The notes below the pieces were generated by a model that had not been told where the DNA came from, ran no database searches, and saw nothing but the letters and a program-made list of their open reading frames with translations. Positions 14,200 to 23,343 of a stretch of 64,000 nucleotides of DNA are shown one piece after another; within the stretch, counting starts at the first letter, position 1, and each line of letters begins with the position of its first letter. Source of the DNA: Chloroflexota bacterium (lineage in GTDB: Bacteria > Chloroflexota > Anaerolineae > Anaerolineales > Villigracilaceae); assembly GCA_016213105.1 (NCBI GenBank), contig JACRBN010000020.1, forward strand, positions 1-64,000, read 5' to 3'. Made by a program: the position numbers and the translations under genes.

Positions 14200-14515
14200 A
14201 TCCCTCGCGGTGGATTTCGAAGATTGGAATGCGGACTTCAGTCTGCTTTGGAATGGCGGACTGTTGTATTTTTTCCAAATTAATCGAGCAATAAATTCCA
14301 GCAGATTCTACGCCCTGCCTGCACCGTGCGCAGGCACGCGTAAGCGGAGCCGCGCGCCCCTTCGACTGCGCTCAGGGCGTAGATTGGATGATGATTGATT
14401 GTACATGACGGGCGGGTTGGCGTCCAATGACTCCCGTTGTTGAACCGTCCAAAGTTGGGAGACTTTGGACTCCAAGCGCCGACTCACCTGCGATACAATC
14501 GAATGCCGAGGCCCC
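14200..14515. other. Intergenic region with family A repeat and promoter
   Basis: This divergent gap holds a short dyad near 14231-14264 (GCGGACTTCAGTC...) and a family A element at 14308-14382 with 9-base inverted ends CTACGCCCT/AGGGCGTAG. It also has a TACAAT -10 box at 14494-14499, ahead of the gene starting at 14516. No gene is seen. Confidence 0.6.
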
Positions 14516-16591
14516 ATGATCATCTTTGCATTGAGCATTTTCCTTTCCGCTTTCCTGCTGTTTCAGATCCAGCCGATGATCGGCAAATTCCTGCTGCCCT
14601 GGTTTGGCGGGTCGCCCACCGTCTGGTCGACAGCCATGCTGTTTTTCCAGGCCCTGCTGACGGGCGGATACGCCTACGCCTACTGGCTGATCGGCCGCAT
14701 CCGCGCCGACCGCCAGGGAAAGGTCCACGCGGCGCTGTTGGGGGTGACGGCCCTGTTCGTGCTGGCCCTGGGATTGTTCTGGCCGTCCCCGATCACCCCG
14801 TCCGCGGCCTGGAAGCCCGACATCGGCGCAGGGACACCCATCCCGCAGTTGTTCCTGCTGCTGACGGTCTCAGTCGGCCTGCCGTACTTCATGCTGGCCT
14901 CCAACGGTCCGCTAATGCAGGCCTGGTTCAGCCGCCTCTTCCCGACCCAATCCTATGCGCGGCTGTATGCGCTCTCGAACATCGGCTCCCTGCTGGGACT
15001 GCTGGTCTATCCCATCCTGACCGAGCCGTGGCTGACCCTGCGCGCCCAGGGCTGGAGTTGGGCCATCGGCTTCGCGCTCTTCGCCCTGCTGGTCGGCTGG
15101 ATCACCCTGCGTGTGGGACATACCCGGGGCGTTAAAACCCACTTCCCCAAATCTGCCGCAACGATCAAGCCGACCCTGTCCATGCTGGGATTGTGGATCA
15201 TCCTCGGCGCGACTCCCTCGATCTTCCTGCTCTCGGTCACCAACCAGATCACGCAGGAGGTGGCGGTCATCCCCTTTTTGTGGATTCTGCCGCTGGCGCT
15301 GTATTTGCTCTCGTTTATCCTGACTTTTTCGGATGGACCCTGGGTGCAGCGACGCTTGTATGCCCTGCTCTTTGCGCTGGCCAGCGTGGCCATGTTGTGG
15401 GTGCTGGGCAATGCGGGTGATTTGAGCTTTGGGGTCCAGATCGCCGTCTACTGCCTGCTGTTATTCCTGGCCTGTATGATCGCGCACGGGGAGTTGTACC
15501 TGCTGCGTCCCTCCGCCAGATACCTGACCTCTTTTTACCTGATGGTCTCGGTCGGCGGCGCGCTGGGCGGCATCTTCGTCAACCTGGTTGCGCCGCGTAT
15601 TTTCACCGGCTACTGGGAATTCCACCTGGCCTGGCTGTTGACCATTGTCATCCTGATCGTTTCGCTGCTGCCGCGCTGGGAGTCCAGGCCGCAGGTGCGC
15701 GCGGGCGTCCTGTGGATGGCCTTTTTCCTTGCCATCGCCTGGATCGTCCAGGGCATGAACGGTTATTCGGATGCGCTGTTAGTGCAGCGCAATTTCTACG
15801 GCATCCTGCGCGTGAAGGAATGGTCCTCGTCGACCGGCCTCGGGGATGGCTATTCCATGGTTCACGGCGCGACGGTGCATGGCATCCAATACCTGAAGCC
15901 TGATCTGCGCAGCCAGCCGACCACGTATTATGTGCAGGACAGCGGAGTCGGCCTGGTTCTGCTCAACCACCCCCGCCGCGATCAAGGCCTGCGCGTGGGC
16001 GTGCTGGGGTTGGGCGCGGGCACGCTGGCATCCTATGGCCAGTCTGGCGACGTCTACCGTTTCTATGAGATCAATCCCAGCGTGGTGGACGTCGCCGAAG
16101 GGCAGGGTGGATACTTCTCCTTCCTGGAGGACTCCCTGGCGGATGTCACCGTCGTGACCGACGATGCGCGCCTGGCTCTGGAGCGGGAACTGGCTGAAGG
16201 TCAGCCCCAGCATTTCGACGTGCTGGTGCTCGACACCTTCAACAGCGACTCGATCCCCGTCCACCTGGTGACGAAGGAAGCCTTTGCCATTTATTTACAG
16301 CACCTGGCTCCAGATGGAATTCTGGCGGCGCATATCTCGAATCGCAGCCTCGACTTGCGGCCTGTCCTGTCGCGACTGGCGCAGGAATATGGGCTGACCA
16401 TGCTGGTGATCGATCGGACTTCATCGATGGATGAGGATGCCTTCTCCTCGATCTGGGTTCTGCTTGCGCGCGATCCCGCCAGCCTGCAGATCCCCGCGTT
16501 GCAGGCCAAATCCGCGCCTCTCGATGGCGTCTCCGCTTCTCTGCGTCTGTGGACGGACGATTACAGCAACTTCTTCCAAATTTTGAAGTGA
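14516..16591 (+). CDS. Fused membrane/spermidine-synthase-like protein, copy 1
   Basis: The protein is about 691 residues from ATG 14516. Roughly the first 430 residues form about ten to twelve membrane helices (starting FALSIFLSAFLLFQIQPMIG). The C-terminal part is a spermidine-synthase/methyltransferase-type Rossmann domain with VLGLGAGTLASYG, RFYEINPSVVDVA and VLDTFNSDSIPVHLVTKEAF. The Asp that accepts aminopropyl groups in true spermidine synthases is not clearly placed, so it may not make spermidine. GAGGCCCC before the ATG is a weak ribosome binding site. It is followed 109 bases later by a close paralogue. Confidence 0.88.
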   Translation: MIIFALSIFLSAFLLFQIQPMIGKFLLPWFGGSPTVWSTAMLFFQALLTGGYAYAYWLIGRIRADRQGKVHAALLGVTALFVLALGLFWPSPITPSAAWKPDIGAGTPIPQLFLLLTVSVGLPYFMLASNGPLMQAWFSRLFPTQSYARLYALSNIGSLLGLLVYPILTEPWLTLRAQGWSWAIGFALFALLVGWITLRVGHTRGVKTHFPKSAATIKPTLSMLGLWIILGATPSIFLLSVTNQITQEVAVIPFLWILPLALYLLSFILTFSDGPWVQRRLYALLFALASVAMLWVLGNAGDLSFGVQIAVYCLLLFLACMIAHGELYLLRPSARYLTSFYLMVSVGGALGGIFVNLVAPRIFTGYWEFHLAWLLTIVILIVSLLPRWESRPQVRAGVLWMAFFLAIAWIVQGMNGYSDALLVQRNFYGILRVKEWSSSTGLGDGYSMVHGATVHGIQYLKPDLRSQPTTYYVQDSGVGLVLLNHPRRDQGLRVGVLGLGAGTLASYGQSGDVYRFYEINPSVVDVAEGQGGYFSFLEDSLADVTVVTDDARLALERELAEGQPQHFDVLVLDTFNSDSIPVHLVTKEAFAIYLQHLAPDGILAAHISNRSLDLRPVLSRLAQEYGLTMLVIDRTSSMDEDAFSSIWVLLARDPASLQIPALQAKSAPLDGVSASLRLWTDDYSNFFQILK

Positions 16592-16700
16592 TCATTACGC
16601 GCGGAACGCCGCCGGGAATTTTGACGCGTCCGTTTGTTGATTTGTGGTTCGGGCAGGCGCCCATTCCTTCGCCTGCGATAAAATGGTGCATGGAGGCCTC

Positions 16701-18779
16701 ATGATCATCTTTGCATTGAGCATTTTCCTTTCCGCTTTCCTGCTGTTTCAGATCCAGCCGATGATCGGCAAATTCCTGCTGCCCTGGTTTGGCGGGACGC
16801 CCGCGGTCTGGTCGACAGCCATGCTGTTCTTTCAGGCTTTGCTGACGGGTGGATACGCCTACGCCTACTGGCTGATCGGCCGCATCCGCGCCGAGCGCCA
16901 GGGGAGGATGCACGCCGCGCTGTTGGGGGTGGCGGCCCTGTTCGTGCTGGCCCTGGGGCTGTTCTGGCCGTCCCCGATCACCCCGTCTGCGGCCTGGAAG
17001 CCCGACATCGGTGCAGGGACGCCCATCCCGCAGTTATTCCTGCTGCTGACGGTCTCGGTCGGCCTGCCGTATTTCATGCTGGCCTCGAATGGGCCGCTGA
17101 TGCAGGCCTGGTTTAGCCGTCTCTTCCCGACCCAATCCTATGCGCGGCTGTACTCGCTTTCGAACATCGGCTCCCTGCTGGGACTGCTGGTTTATCCCAT
17201 CCTGACCGAGCCGTGGCTGACCCTGCGCGCCCAGGGCTGGAGTTGGGCCATCGGCTTCGTGCTTTTCGCCCTGCTGGTCGGCTGGGTCGCCCTGCGTGTG
17301 GGACGTACCCAGGCTGCCGCCGCCTCCGTGGTCAGCGCCGCCGCATCGACGCCGAAACCGTCCCCGTCCATGCTGGGATTGTGGATCATCCTTGGGGCGA
17401 CGCCCTCGATCTTCCTGCTCTCGGTCACCAACCAGATCACGCAGGAGGTGGCAGTCATCCCCTTCCTGTGGATCCTGCCTCTGGCGCTGTACCTGCTTTC
17501 CTTCATCCTGACCTTTTCGGACGGACCCTGGGTTCAGAGACGGCTGTATTCCCTGCTCTTCGCGCTGGCCAGCCTGGCCATGCTGTGGGTGCTAATCAAC
17601 GCCGCCACGCTGAATTTCATGATCCAGATCGCGGTTTACAGCCTGCTGTTATTCCTGGCCTGCATGATCGGGCACGGGGAGTTGTACCTGCTGCGCCCCT
17701 CTGCCGAGCACCTGACTTCCTTTTACCTGATGGTCTCGGTCGGCGGCGCGCTGGGCGGCATCTTCGTCAACCTGATCGCGCCATACATCTTCACGGGCTA
17801 CTGGGAGTTCTATCTGGCCTGGCTGTTGACCATTGTCATCCTGATCGTCTCGCTGCTGCCGCGTTGGGAGTCCAGGCCGCAGGTGCGCGCGGGCGCCTTG
17901 TGGACGGCCTTCATTCTCGCCATTTTGGGAATCGTCCTGGGCATGAACAGCTACTCGAATGCGTTGTTCGTGCATCGCAATTTCTACGGCATCCTGCGCG
18001 TGAAGGAATGGACCTCCCCCAATGGGAACGGCGCGGGCTACGAGATGATCCACGGCGTGACCGTACATGGCGTCCAATACCTGACGCCTGCATTGCGTGA
18101 CCAGCCGACCACGTATTTCGTGCAGGATAGCGGCGCGGGACTGGTGCTGCTCAACCATCCGAAGCGCGGACAGGGCCTGCGCGTGGGCGTGTTGGGATTG
18201 GGCGCGGGCACGCTGGCATCCTATGGCCAGGCGGGTGACGTTTACCGTTTCTATGAGATCAATCCCACCGTGGTGGACATCGCCGAAGGGCAGGGCGGGT
18301 ACTTCTCCTTCCTGGAGGATTCCCCGGCGGATGTCACCGTGGTGACCGACGATGCGCGCCTGGCCCTGGAGCGGGAATTGGCCGACGGTCAGTCCCAGAA
18401 TTATGATGTGTTGGTGCTCGACACCTTCAGCAGCGACTCGATCCCCGTTCACCTGGTGACGAAGGAGGCCTTTGCCCTATACCTGGGACACCTGGCTCCC
18501 GACGGGATCCTCGTGGCGCACATCTCCAACCGCCACCTGGACTTGAAGCCGGTCTTCTGGCAGCAGGCGCGCGCATACGGCCTGTCGATGCTGGTTGTGG
18601 ACCGCTTCGTCCAGCCGAACGATGACGGCTTCCCCTCGCAGTGGGTCATCCTGGCGCGCGACCCTGCCAGCCTGCAGATCCCCGCCCTGCAGGCCCGCGC
18701 GGTGACCTTCGATGGCTCGTCCGTCTCCCTGCGTCTGTGGACGGATGATTACAGCAATCTCTTCCAGATTTTGAAATAA
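16701..18779 (+). CDS. Fused membrane/spermidine-synthase-like protein, copy 2
   Basis: The protein is about 692 residues and highly similar along its whole length to the preceding gene; the first 60 residues are nearly identical. It has the same domain order: multi-pass membrane domain, then a spermidine-synthase-like Rossmann domain (VLGLGAGTLASYG, EINPTVVDIAEGQ, TFSSDSIPVHLVTKEAF). ATG 16701 is preceded by GGAGGCC, a better ribosome binding site than in copy 1. The gene pair is a tandem duplication that includes the promoter-proximal bases. A strong bidirectional terminator follows at 18907. Confidence 0.88.
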   Translation: MIIFALSIFLSAFLLFQIQPMIGKFLLPWFGGTPAVWSTAMLFFQALLTGGYAYAYWLIGRIRAERQGRMHAALLGVAALFVLALGLFWPSPITPSAAWKPDIGAGTPIPQLFLLLTVSVGLPYFMLASNGPLMQAWFSRLFPTQSYARLYSLSNIGSLLGLLVYPILTEPWLTLRAQGWSWAIGFVLFALLVGWVALRVGRTQAAAASVVSAAASTPKPSPSMLGLWIILGATPSIFLLSVTNQITQEVAVIPFLWILPLALYLLSFILTFSDGPWVQRRLYSLLFALASLAMLWVLINAATLNFMIQIAVYSLLLFLACMIGHGELYLLRPSAEHLTSFYLMVSVGGALGGIFVNLIAPYIFTGYWEFYLAWLLTIVILIVSLLPRWESRPQVRAGALWTAFILAILGIVLGMNSYSNALFVHRNFYGILRVKEWTSPNGNGAGYEMIHGVTVHGVQYLTPALRDQPTTYFVQDSGAGLVLLNHPKRGQGLRVGVLGLGAGTLASYGQAGDVYRFYEINPTVVDIAEGQGGYFSFLEDSPADVTVVTDDARLALERELADGQSQNYDVLVLDTFSSDSIPVHLVTKEAFALYLGHLAPDGILVAHISNRHLDLKPVFWQQARAYGLSMLVVDRFVQPNDDGFPSQWVILARDPASLQIPALQARAVTFDGSSVSLRLWTDDYSNLFQILK

Positions 18780-18803
18780 AATTCTCAACGTACATTTAGC
18801 AAA

Positions 18804-18879
18804 TGGGACGCGTAAAACGCAGATGTACGCGGATATTCAAGGATTTTTCTCTGCGTTTTCGGCGTCCGTCTGCGTCCCA
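18804..18879. repeat. Palindromic interspersed repeat
   Basis: TGGGACGC and GCGTCCCA form the ends, with inner AAAACGCAG/CTGCGTTTT. It belongs to a class of dispersed non-coding palindromes. Confidence 0.65.
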
Positions 18880-18906
18880 TCAGAGTTTTGTAGGGTAGCA
18901 AAAATA

Positions 18907-18942
18907 AAACCGCCCCTCCCCAATATATGGGAGGGGCGGTTT
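18907..18942. terminator. Bidirectional terminator
   Basis: Stem AAACCGCCCCTCCC paired with GGGAGGGGCGGTTT around a 7-8 base AT-rich loop, with A and T runs at the ends. It lies between convergent genes. Confidence 0.9.
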
Positions 18943-18955
18943 GTGCGGATGACCG

Positions 18956-19492
18956 TTATTCCTGCGCAAGAAATGCGATTAACACGATATCAGTATCGAC
19001 CTTGTACTTGATGTAAGCCGGTACGGCGCTTTCGGGAATGATGAAATTGACCCAGCCTTTGACCTTCTCGCCGATGCCCAGGTCCACCATGTCCAGATTG
19101 TGGTTTTCGTATCCATAACTGGCTTTATAGACGTAGCCCTCCCCGTCGACAAGATAGGCGTCCGAGTAAAATACATTCAGCGGTTCCACCCCGGAGATGT
19201 TGCTCAGGATAATTTCAACAGCCACCATCCTATAGCCCTTCTCGGGCGCTTCAAACGAGTCGACATTTTTGGGATATTCGATTTGCGTGACCGATAGGGA
19301 GTAACCGGTTTGCTCGGTTATCTCACCCATCTGCAGGGTGGGAAGGGCGGTGGGCAGCGCGGGCACGGTGGGTGGAGGGGTAACCTCCTCGGGCGGCGGG
19401 GTTGACGGAAGCGCGCCAGTACAGGCGATTGCAACGAAAATCCACGCGGCCAGCAGCAGGAGAATTATCGGGGAAAATCGATTCCGTCTCAT
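18956..19492 (-). CDS. Lipoprotein with DUF4352-like domain
   Basis: The 178-residue protein has a lipoprotein signal with lipobox IACTG at residues 22-26 and a Pro/Thr-rich linker. A C-terminal beta-sandwich follows, with VEIILSNISGVEPLNVFYSDAYLVD, typical of the DUF4352/immunoglobulin-like family of surface proteins. No enzyme motif is present. It neighbours a second lipoprotein of similar build at 19529, probably a paralogue. Confidence 0.8.
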   Translation of the reverse strand: MRRNRFSPIILLLLAAWIFVAIACTGALPSTPPPEEVTPPPTVPALPTALPTLQMGEITEQTGYSLSVTQIEYPKNVDSFEAPEKGYRMVAVEIILSNISGVEPLNVFYSDAYLVDGEGYVYKASYGYENHNLDMVDLGIGEKVKGWVNFIIPESAVPAYIKYKVDTDIVLIAFLAQE

Positions 19493-19528
19493 GTTCCATG
19501 CCTTTCCATGATGAAATGTCCGCTTTCC

Positions 19529-20119
19529 CTAATTTTCAATGGTGATGTCGATTGGTTCGGTCTCGGGAAAGAAGAGGCGGTAGTGTGTGTCCGTGCTGAT
19601 GCCGACGCCCCAACCGAATTTCTCTATTTTCGTTTCCCCGGGTTTGATGTATGTGAGGATCGATCCCTGGTTAAAGAAGTTCATCACCTTGTTATTGCTC
19701 TCGGATTGATAGTCGGTGGCAGCCAGGGCATAACCAGGCCAGGATGAATTGTCGGGAAAGAGCAGGACCACACTTTGCGGGGAAAACTCGGTCGTCTCCC
19801 GACCCAGATAGGTGTACTCAATCGTAACGATGACGTATTCGACTTGCACATCGTCTTGATAAAACCATTCGCCAAAGGCTTTGGATTTGATCGCCGAGAT
19901 CACCTTCACGCTCCACCGTTCGGGAACAGGCGTGGCGGTGGGTGGATTGGGCGTATAGGTTGGGTATGGAGTCAAGGTGGGGTAGGGGGTGAGTGTGGGA
20001 TACGGGGTGGCAGTGGGAAAAAATTGTCCGCTGCTGCAAGCGATGGCGGAGAGGGTCAATAACAGGAAAGCCAGGCCGACAACCGATTTGCCAGAGTAGA
20101 GCCAAAATTTTTTGCTCAT
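19529..20119 (-). CDS. Lipoprotein with PTLTPYP repeats
   Basis: The 196-residue protein has a lipoprotein signal (LSAIACSS) and a linker containing three YPTLTPYP-type repeats, then a beta-sandwich domain similar in layout to the lipoprotein at 18956. GGAGAG lies just ahead of the ATG. The Thr/Pro linkers are typical of Chloroflexota surface lipoproteins. Function unknown; probably cell-surface. Confidence 0.8.
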   Translation of the reverse strand: MSKKFWLYSGKSVVGLAFLLLTLSAIACSSGQFFPTATPYPTLTPYPTLTPYPTYTPNPPTATPVPERWSVKVISAIKSKAFGEWFYQDDVQVEYVIVTIEYTYLGRETTEFSPQSVVLLFPDNSSWPGYALAATDYQSESNNKVMNFFNQGSILTYIKPGETKIEKFGWGVGISTDTHYRLFFPETEPIDITIEN

Positions 20120-20323
20120 TTTCTCTCCAGTTGCTATTTCGGTGCCCCTCCGCCGATCAGCGACCTATAAAGATTACAGGCGGCAAGATCGTTATTTGTT
20201 TCCCAGGCTCTTGTCGATGACGCAGACTGCTCACAGTTTCCCCTCTGGATGTGCAATAAGAATATAACAAAATCAACGCTCCTTTTCATGTGTCATTTGT
20301 CATCACTTGCATCTCTTGCGTAA

Positions 20324-20360
20324 AAAAGCGGGACATCCGTCAATTGGATGTCCCGCTTTT
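20324..20360 (-). terminator. Terminator of the hemolysin III gene
   Basis: Perfect 15-base arms AAAAGCGGGACATCC and GGATGTCCCGCTTTT with a 7-base loop. It lies 14 bases beyond the stop of the minus-strand gene. Confidence 0.9.
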
Positions 20361-20373
20361 ATTTCAGAGGCTG

Positions 20374-21009
20374 CTACAACGCCACGCCCAACACCGCCAC
20401 GAAATGCGCCGCCGCGGCCAGCAGCACGAAGATATGCCACACCTCGTGAAAGCCAAACACGCCGGGGATAAAATTGAAGATCTTGGTCATGTAAACGATG
20501 GCGCCCAGGGTGTAGGTCACGCCGCCGATGATCATCCAGGTCAGCACCCAGGCAGGCAGCACGGACATCTGTCCGGCGGCGGCCACGCACAGCCAGCCCA
20601 TGATCAGGTAGATGCCCGCGTTCACCCAGCGCGGCGCGCGGATGACGAAGACTTTCACGATAATCCCGATCAAGGCCAGGCCCCAGATGATTCCCAGCAG
20701 GCCCCATTTCCAGAAGCCCGTGAAGGCGTTCACGCAGAAGGGGGTGTAGGTGCCCGCGATCAACAGATAGATGGCCGAATGATCGATCTTGCGGAAGATC
20801 TCCAGCGCCCTGTCCTTGACGCGCACCATGTGATAGGTGGCGCTGGCCGAGAACATGCCGATCAGGCTCAGGCCGTAGACCGTCAGCGAGAGGATCTTGG
20901 CGGGCGTGCTCCAGCCCACCACCAGCAGGGCGATCAAACCCGCCAGGGCCAGGAGCGCGCCGCCCCAATGGGTCAGGCTGTTGACAGGCTCGCGTAATTT
21001 TTTGAACAT
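20374..21009 (-). CDS. PAQR/hemolysin III family membrane protein
   Basis: The 211-residue protein has seven membrane helices. Family motifs are present: REPVNSLTHWGG at the start, SATYH, KIDHSAIYLLIAGTYTPF, and FGFHEVWHIFVLLAAAAHF at the end. The His and Asp residues of these motifs form the zinc site of PAQR receptors and the YqfA/hemolysin III group. It is probably a membrane hydrolase or receptor of unknown substrate. ATG 21009 follows GAGGTAACC and is preferred to the longer frame. The gene lies ten bases after a methyltransferase and is likely cotranscribed with it. Confidence 0.92.
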   Translation of the reverse strand: MFKKLREPVNSLTHWGGALLALAGLIALLVVGWSTPAKILSLTVYGLSLIGMFSASATYHMVRVKDRALEIFRKIDHSAIYLLIAGTYTPFCVNAFTGFWKWGLLGIIWGLALIGIIVKVFVIRAPRWVNAGIYLIMGWLCVAAAGQMSVLPAWVLTWMIIGGVTYTLGAIVYMTKIFNFIPGVFGFHEVWHIFVLLAAAAHFVAVLGVAL

Positions 21010-21019
21010 GGTTACCTCT

Positions 21020-21649
21020 TCATTTCTTGATGGCTTCCAAAATAATAACCCTGCCATCCTCCACGCGCAGGTCGAGCACGTCGAAATTTGGAAAGATGTC
21101 GCGGAATTCTTCGGGGCTGAAGAAGTGGTGCGGAAGTCCCTTTTCCTCGCCGCCGGTGGGGGCGTAGGTGTTCGGTTCGAGCAGGATGTGTTCGGCTGTT
21201 TCCGTCATGGACGGGCTGCGCGCCGGGATGCTGAGCAGGATCATGCCCTGCGGGCGGACGATGCGCTCGATCTCGCGCGCGGTGCCGATCACGGTGGCGA
21301 GCAGGGCATGGTGAATCACCTGCGTGGATAGCACCCCATCAAACGAGTTGTCAGCAAACGGGAGGGACACCCGCATGTCGGATAACACCAGCCTGGCGTC
21401 GAGTTTCTCCTGATCCAACCACTCGCGCGTCATCCTCAACGCCGTGGGGGCATTGTCCAGGCCGGCGGCGCGCAATCCGTGTTTCGTCATGTGAATGACG
21501 TGCCGCCCTCCGCCGCAGCCAATATCCAGAGCCGAGGACAGGTCGCGTTCGAGCAGGTGTTCGGTAAACCGCACCGCTTGCGGGAGCGGCTCGAGAAAAA
21601 AATGGGGATCGTTTCGAAAGATCATTTCCCATTGAGTCGGTTCAGTCAT
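21020..21649 (-). CDS. Class I SAM-dependent methyltransferase
   Basis: The 209-residue enzyme has the SAM-binding motif ALDIGCGGGRHVIHM and the post-I Asp in RAAGLDNAPTAL. DMRVSLPFADNSFDGVLSTQVIHH follows, typical of methyltransferase type 11/25 domains. The acceptor is unknown. ATG 21649 is chosen because GGGAGG stands nine bases before it. It is the first gene of a pair with the hemolysin III gene. Confidence 0.88.
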   Translation of the reverse strand: MTEPTQWEMIFRNDPHFFLEPLPQAVRFTEHLLERDLSSALDIGCGGGRHVIHMTKHGLRAAGLDNAPTALRMTREWLDQEKLDARLVLSDMRVSLPFADNSFDGVLSTQVIHHALLATVIGTAREIERIVRPQGMILLSIPARSPSMTETAEHILLEPNTYAPTGGEEKGLPHHFFSPEEFRDIFPNFDVLDLRVEDGRVIILEAIKK

Positions 21650-21745
21650 CACAGCCTCCCGGGGTTTGCTCACTTCAGTGTTTCTCGACAGGTTTACGCA
21701 ACTCTTTGGATAACAACCAGGGCCGTTTCAATGACTGCATCCAAT

Positions 21746-22375
21746 TTACTTTTTCGCGCTCACGATCAAAAGATTGCCTGATTGTACTTCAAGGATACGG
21801 GTCTCCACGATAAAGCCAGCCCGGGCCAGCGGCTCCTCCAGGCGGGTGCGGATGTATTCCGTGATGTTGGAAGGCGTCTCGCCCGTGACGTGGAACAACC
21901 AGCCGAGCAGGCGATTCCGCGGCCAGGCCATCGGTAGGATGACCAGCCTGCCTCCGTTATGCAGAACGCGCCGTGCCTCTGACAGGGTGCGCGGGTCGAA
22001 GATGTACTCCGAGGGAAAGGTGGACAGGATGGTGTCGAAACTTGCGCTGGGGAAGGGCAGGGCCTGGGTCAATCCGCGGGTGAGATTAGGTTGCGCGTAG
22101 TCACTTTTGCGCAGGCGCGCCCTGGCGAGACGGCCCATTTGGACAGATTCATCCAATCCAACGGTCACCAGGCCAAGGTCCCGCAGGGTCTTTTGCAAAT
22201 GCCCGGGACCATGTCCCAACTCCAGCACCCGCGTCCCCTGCACGTAGGGGAGCACATTCCGCACCCAGTCGTTCCAGCGGCCAAACGAGACCACCGCAGC
22301 GACCAGGTTGTAGAAGAAGGCCAGCGGGTGATACAGCCACTGGTAGAAGAGGCGCATGAAGCGGACGATGAGCAT
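21746..22375 (-). CDS. Class I SAM-dependent methyltransferase, second
   Basis: The protein is about 209 residues, with an N-terminal amphipathic region (RLFYQWLYHPLAFFYNLVAAVV) and the SAM motif VLELGHGPGHLQ. A TVGLDESVQMGRLA segment and the post-motif SFDTILSTFPSEYIF follow. The hydrophobic start suggests membrane association, and similar proteins methylate lipids or quinones. TTG at 22384 is an alternative start. A hairpin terminator of the upstream YtxH gene overlaps the region just before it. Confidence 0.82.
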   Translation of the reverse strand: MLIVRFMRLFYQWLYHPLAFFYNLVAAVVSFGRWNDWVRNVLPYVQGTRVLELGHGPGHLQKTLRDLGLVTVGLDESVQMGRLARARLRKSDYAQPNLTRGLTQALPFPSASFDTILSTFPSEYIFDPRTLSEARRVLHNGGRLVILPMAWPRNRLLGWLFHVTGETPSNITEYIRTRLEEPLARAGFIVETRILEVQSGNLLIVSAKK

Positions 22376-22390
22376 GGCAGGCAAAAAAGA

Positions 22391-22414
22391 AGGGTTTGAC
22401 CGAAGTCAAACCCT
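22391..22414 (-). terminator. Terminator of the YtxH gene
   Basis: Ten-base perfect arms AGGGTTTGAC and GTCAAACCCT with loop CGAA, followed on the minus strand by a T run (22383-22388 on the plus strand reads AAAAAA). Confidence 0.85.
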
Positions 22415-22433
22415 ATATGTGGTGGGGTAGTGC

Positions 22434-22802
22434 CTACGCGGCAGGCGCTTCGCCTTCGCTCTTCTTCGGCTTGCGAATGGACTCGACGGCTTCCTTGCCG
22501 CGGTCGAGTGCTTCCCTGCCTTTGGCGCGGGCGTCTTCGAGCGCGATCTTGCCGCGTTCTCCAAGCTGCTTGGCGAGTTCGTCGGCATGGGCGCGGGCTT
22601 CAGCCGCAGCGGCCTCGGCGCGGGCAATGGCTTCTTCGGCGGTCACGCTGGCTTTGTCGCGCAGCTCGATGCTCTTATCCTTGATCAGGGCGCGGGTTTC
22701 CTCGCCAGATTGGGGAGCAAACAGCAGGGACACCACAGCCCCCGTCAGGCCGCCTACAATGAAGCCGACCAGGAATGCACCAAATTCATCACGATCAGAC
22801 AT
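22434..22802 (-). CDS. YtxH-domain protein
   Basis: The 122-residue protein has a glycine-rich membrane segment (FLVGFIVGGLTGAVVSLLFAP) followed by the SGEETR motif that marks YtxH proteins. A long Ala/Glu/Arg-rich coiled coil and a basic tail follow. YtxH proteins are general-stress-associated and of unknown mechanism. AAGGAGAT gives a strong ribosome binding site. It lies directly downstream of a DUF948-like gene, a common pairing. Confidence 0.88.
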   Translation of the reverse strand: MSDRDEFGAFLVGFIVGGLTGAVVSLLFAPQSGEETRALIKDKSIELRDKASVTAEEAIARAEAAAAEARAHADELAKQLGERGKIALEDARAKGREALDRGKEAVESIRKPKKSEGEAPAA

Positions 22803-22827
22803 GTTGATCTCCTTTTTTTGTTGGCGA

Positions 22828-23286
22828 TTACTTTTTTATTCCAATTAATTCTAACACACGTTGCAAGCCGGCCAGATAGCCGTTGAGCTTGATCACCGGC
22901 TCGACCACGTTTTCACCCAGGAATTCCGCTGTGCCGCGCAGGTTGTTGACCGTTTCATTGGTGGCCTTCAGGATCGGCCGCACTTCGTTTTGCAGCAGGT
23001 TGATCAGGCTCGACAACTGGATGATGAGCACGACCATGGCGACGCCGATCAACAGGGACTCGAGCGCCACGAAGATCAGGAAGATGTCGCGGATGCGGTC
23101 GGTGGGCGTGCCGGGCTGCAGCAGGAAGAAGACCGCGCCGACGATGAACGCCACAAGCAGGACAACGACGATCACCGCTACGGTGACAATCATCCTTTGC
23201 TGGCGTTCAGCTTCCTTTTGCGCAGCGAGTTCTTCAGGCGTCAATTGTGGGATCGAGGGTGTGGGTTCGAGAGTTGGCGTGGTCAT
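22828..23286 (-). CDS. DUF948-like membrane protein
   Basis: The 152-residue protein starts with a Thr/Pro-rich segment, then has two membrane helices (about residues 32-56 and 66-88). A helical tail follows with NEVRPILKATNETVNNLRGTAEF, similar to DUF948 proteins, which often accompany YtxH. A TATAAT box on the minus strand (23298-23293) ends six bases before the ATG and no ribosome binding site is present, so the mRNA is probably leaderless. The YtxH gene follows 25 bases later. Confidence 0.72.
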   Translation of the reverse strand: MTTPTLEPTPSIPQLTPEELAAQKEAERQQRMIVTVAVIVVVLLVAFIVGAVFFLLQPGTPTDRIRDIFLIFVALESLLIGVAMVVLIIQLSSLINLLQNEVRPILKATNETVNNLRGTAEFLGENVVEPVIKLNGYLAGLQRVLELIGIKK

Positions 23287-23343
23287 GAATCAATTATAGC
23301 ACAGCAGAGTGGCGCAGCATTCGTTAAGCTGAAACGAATTGCG

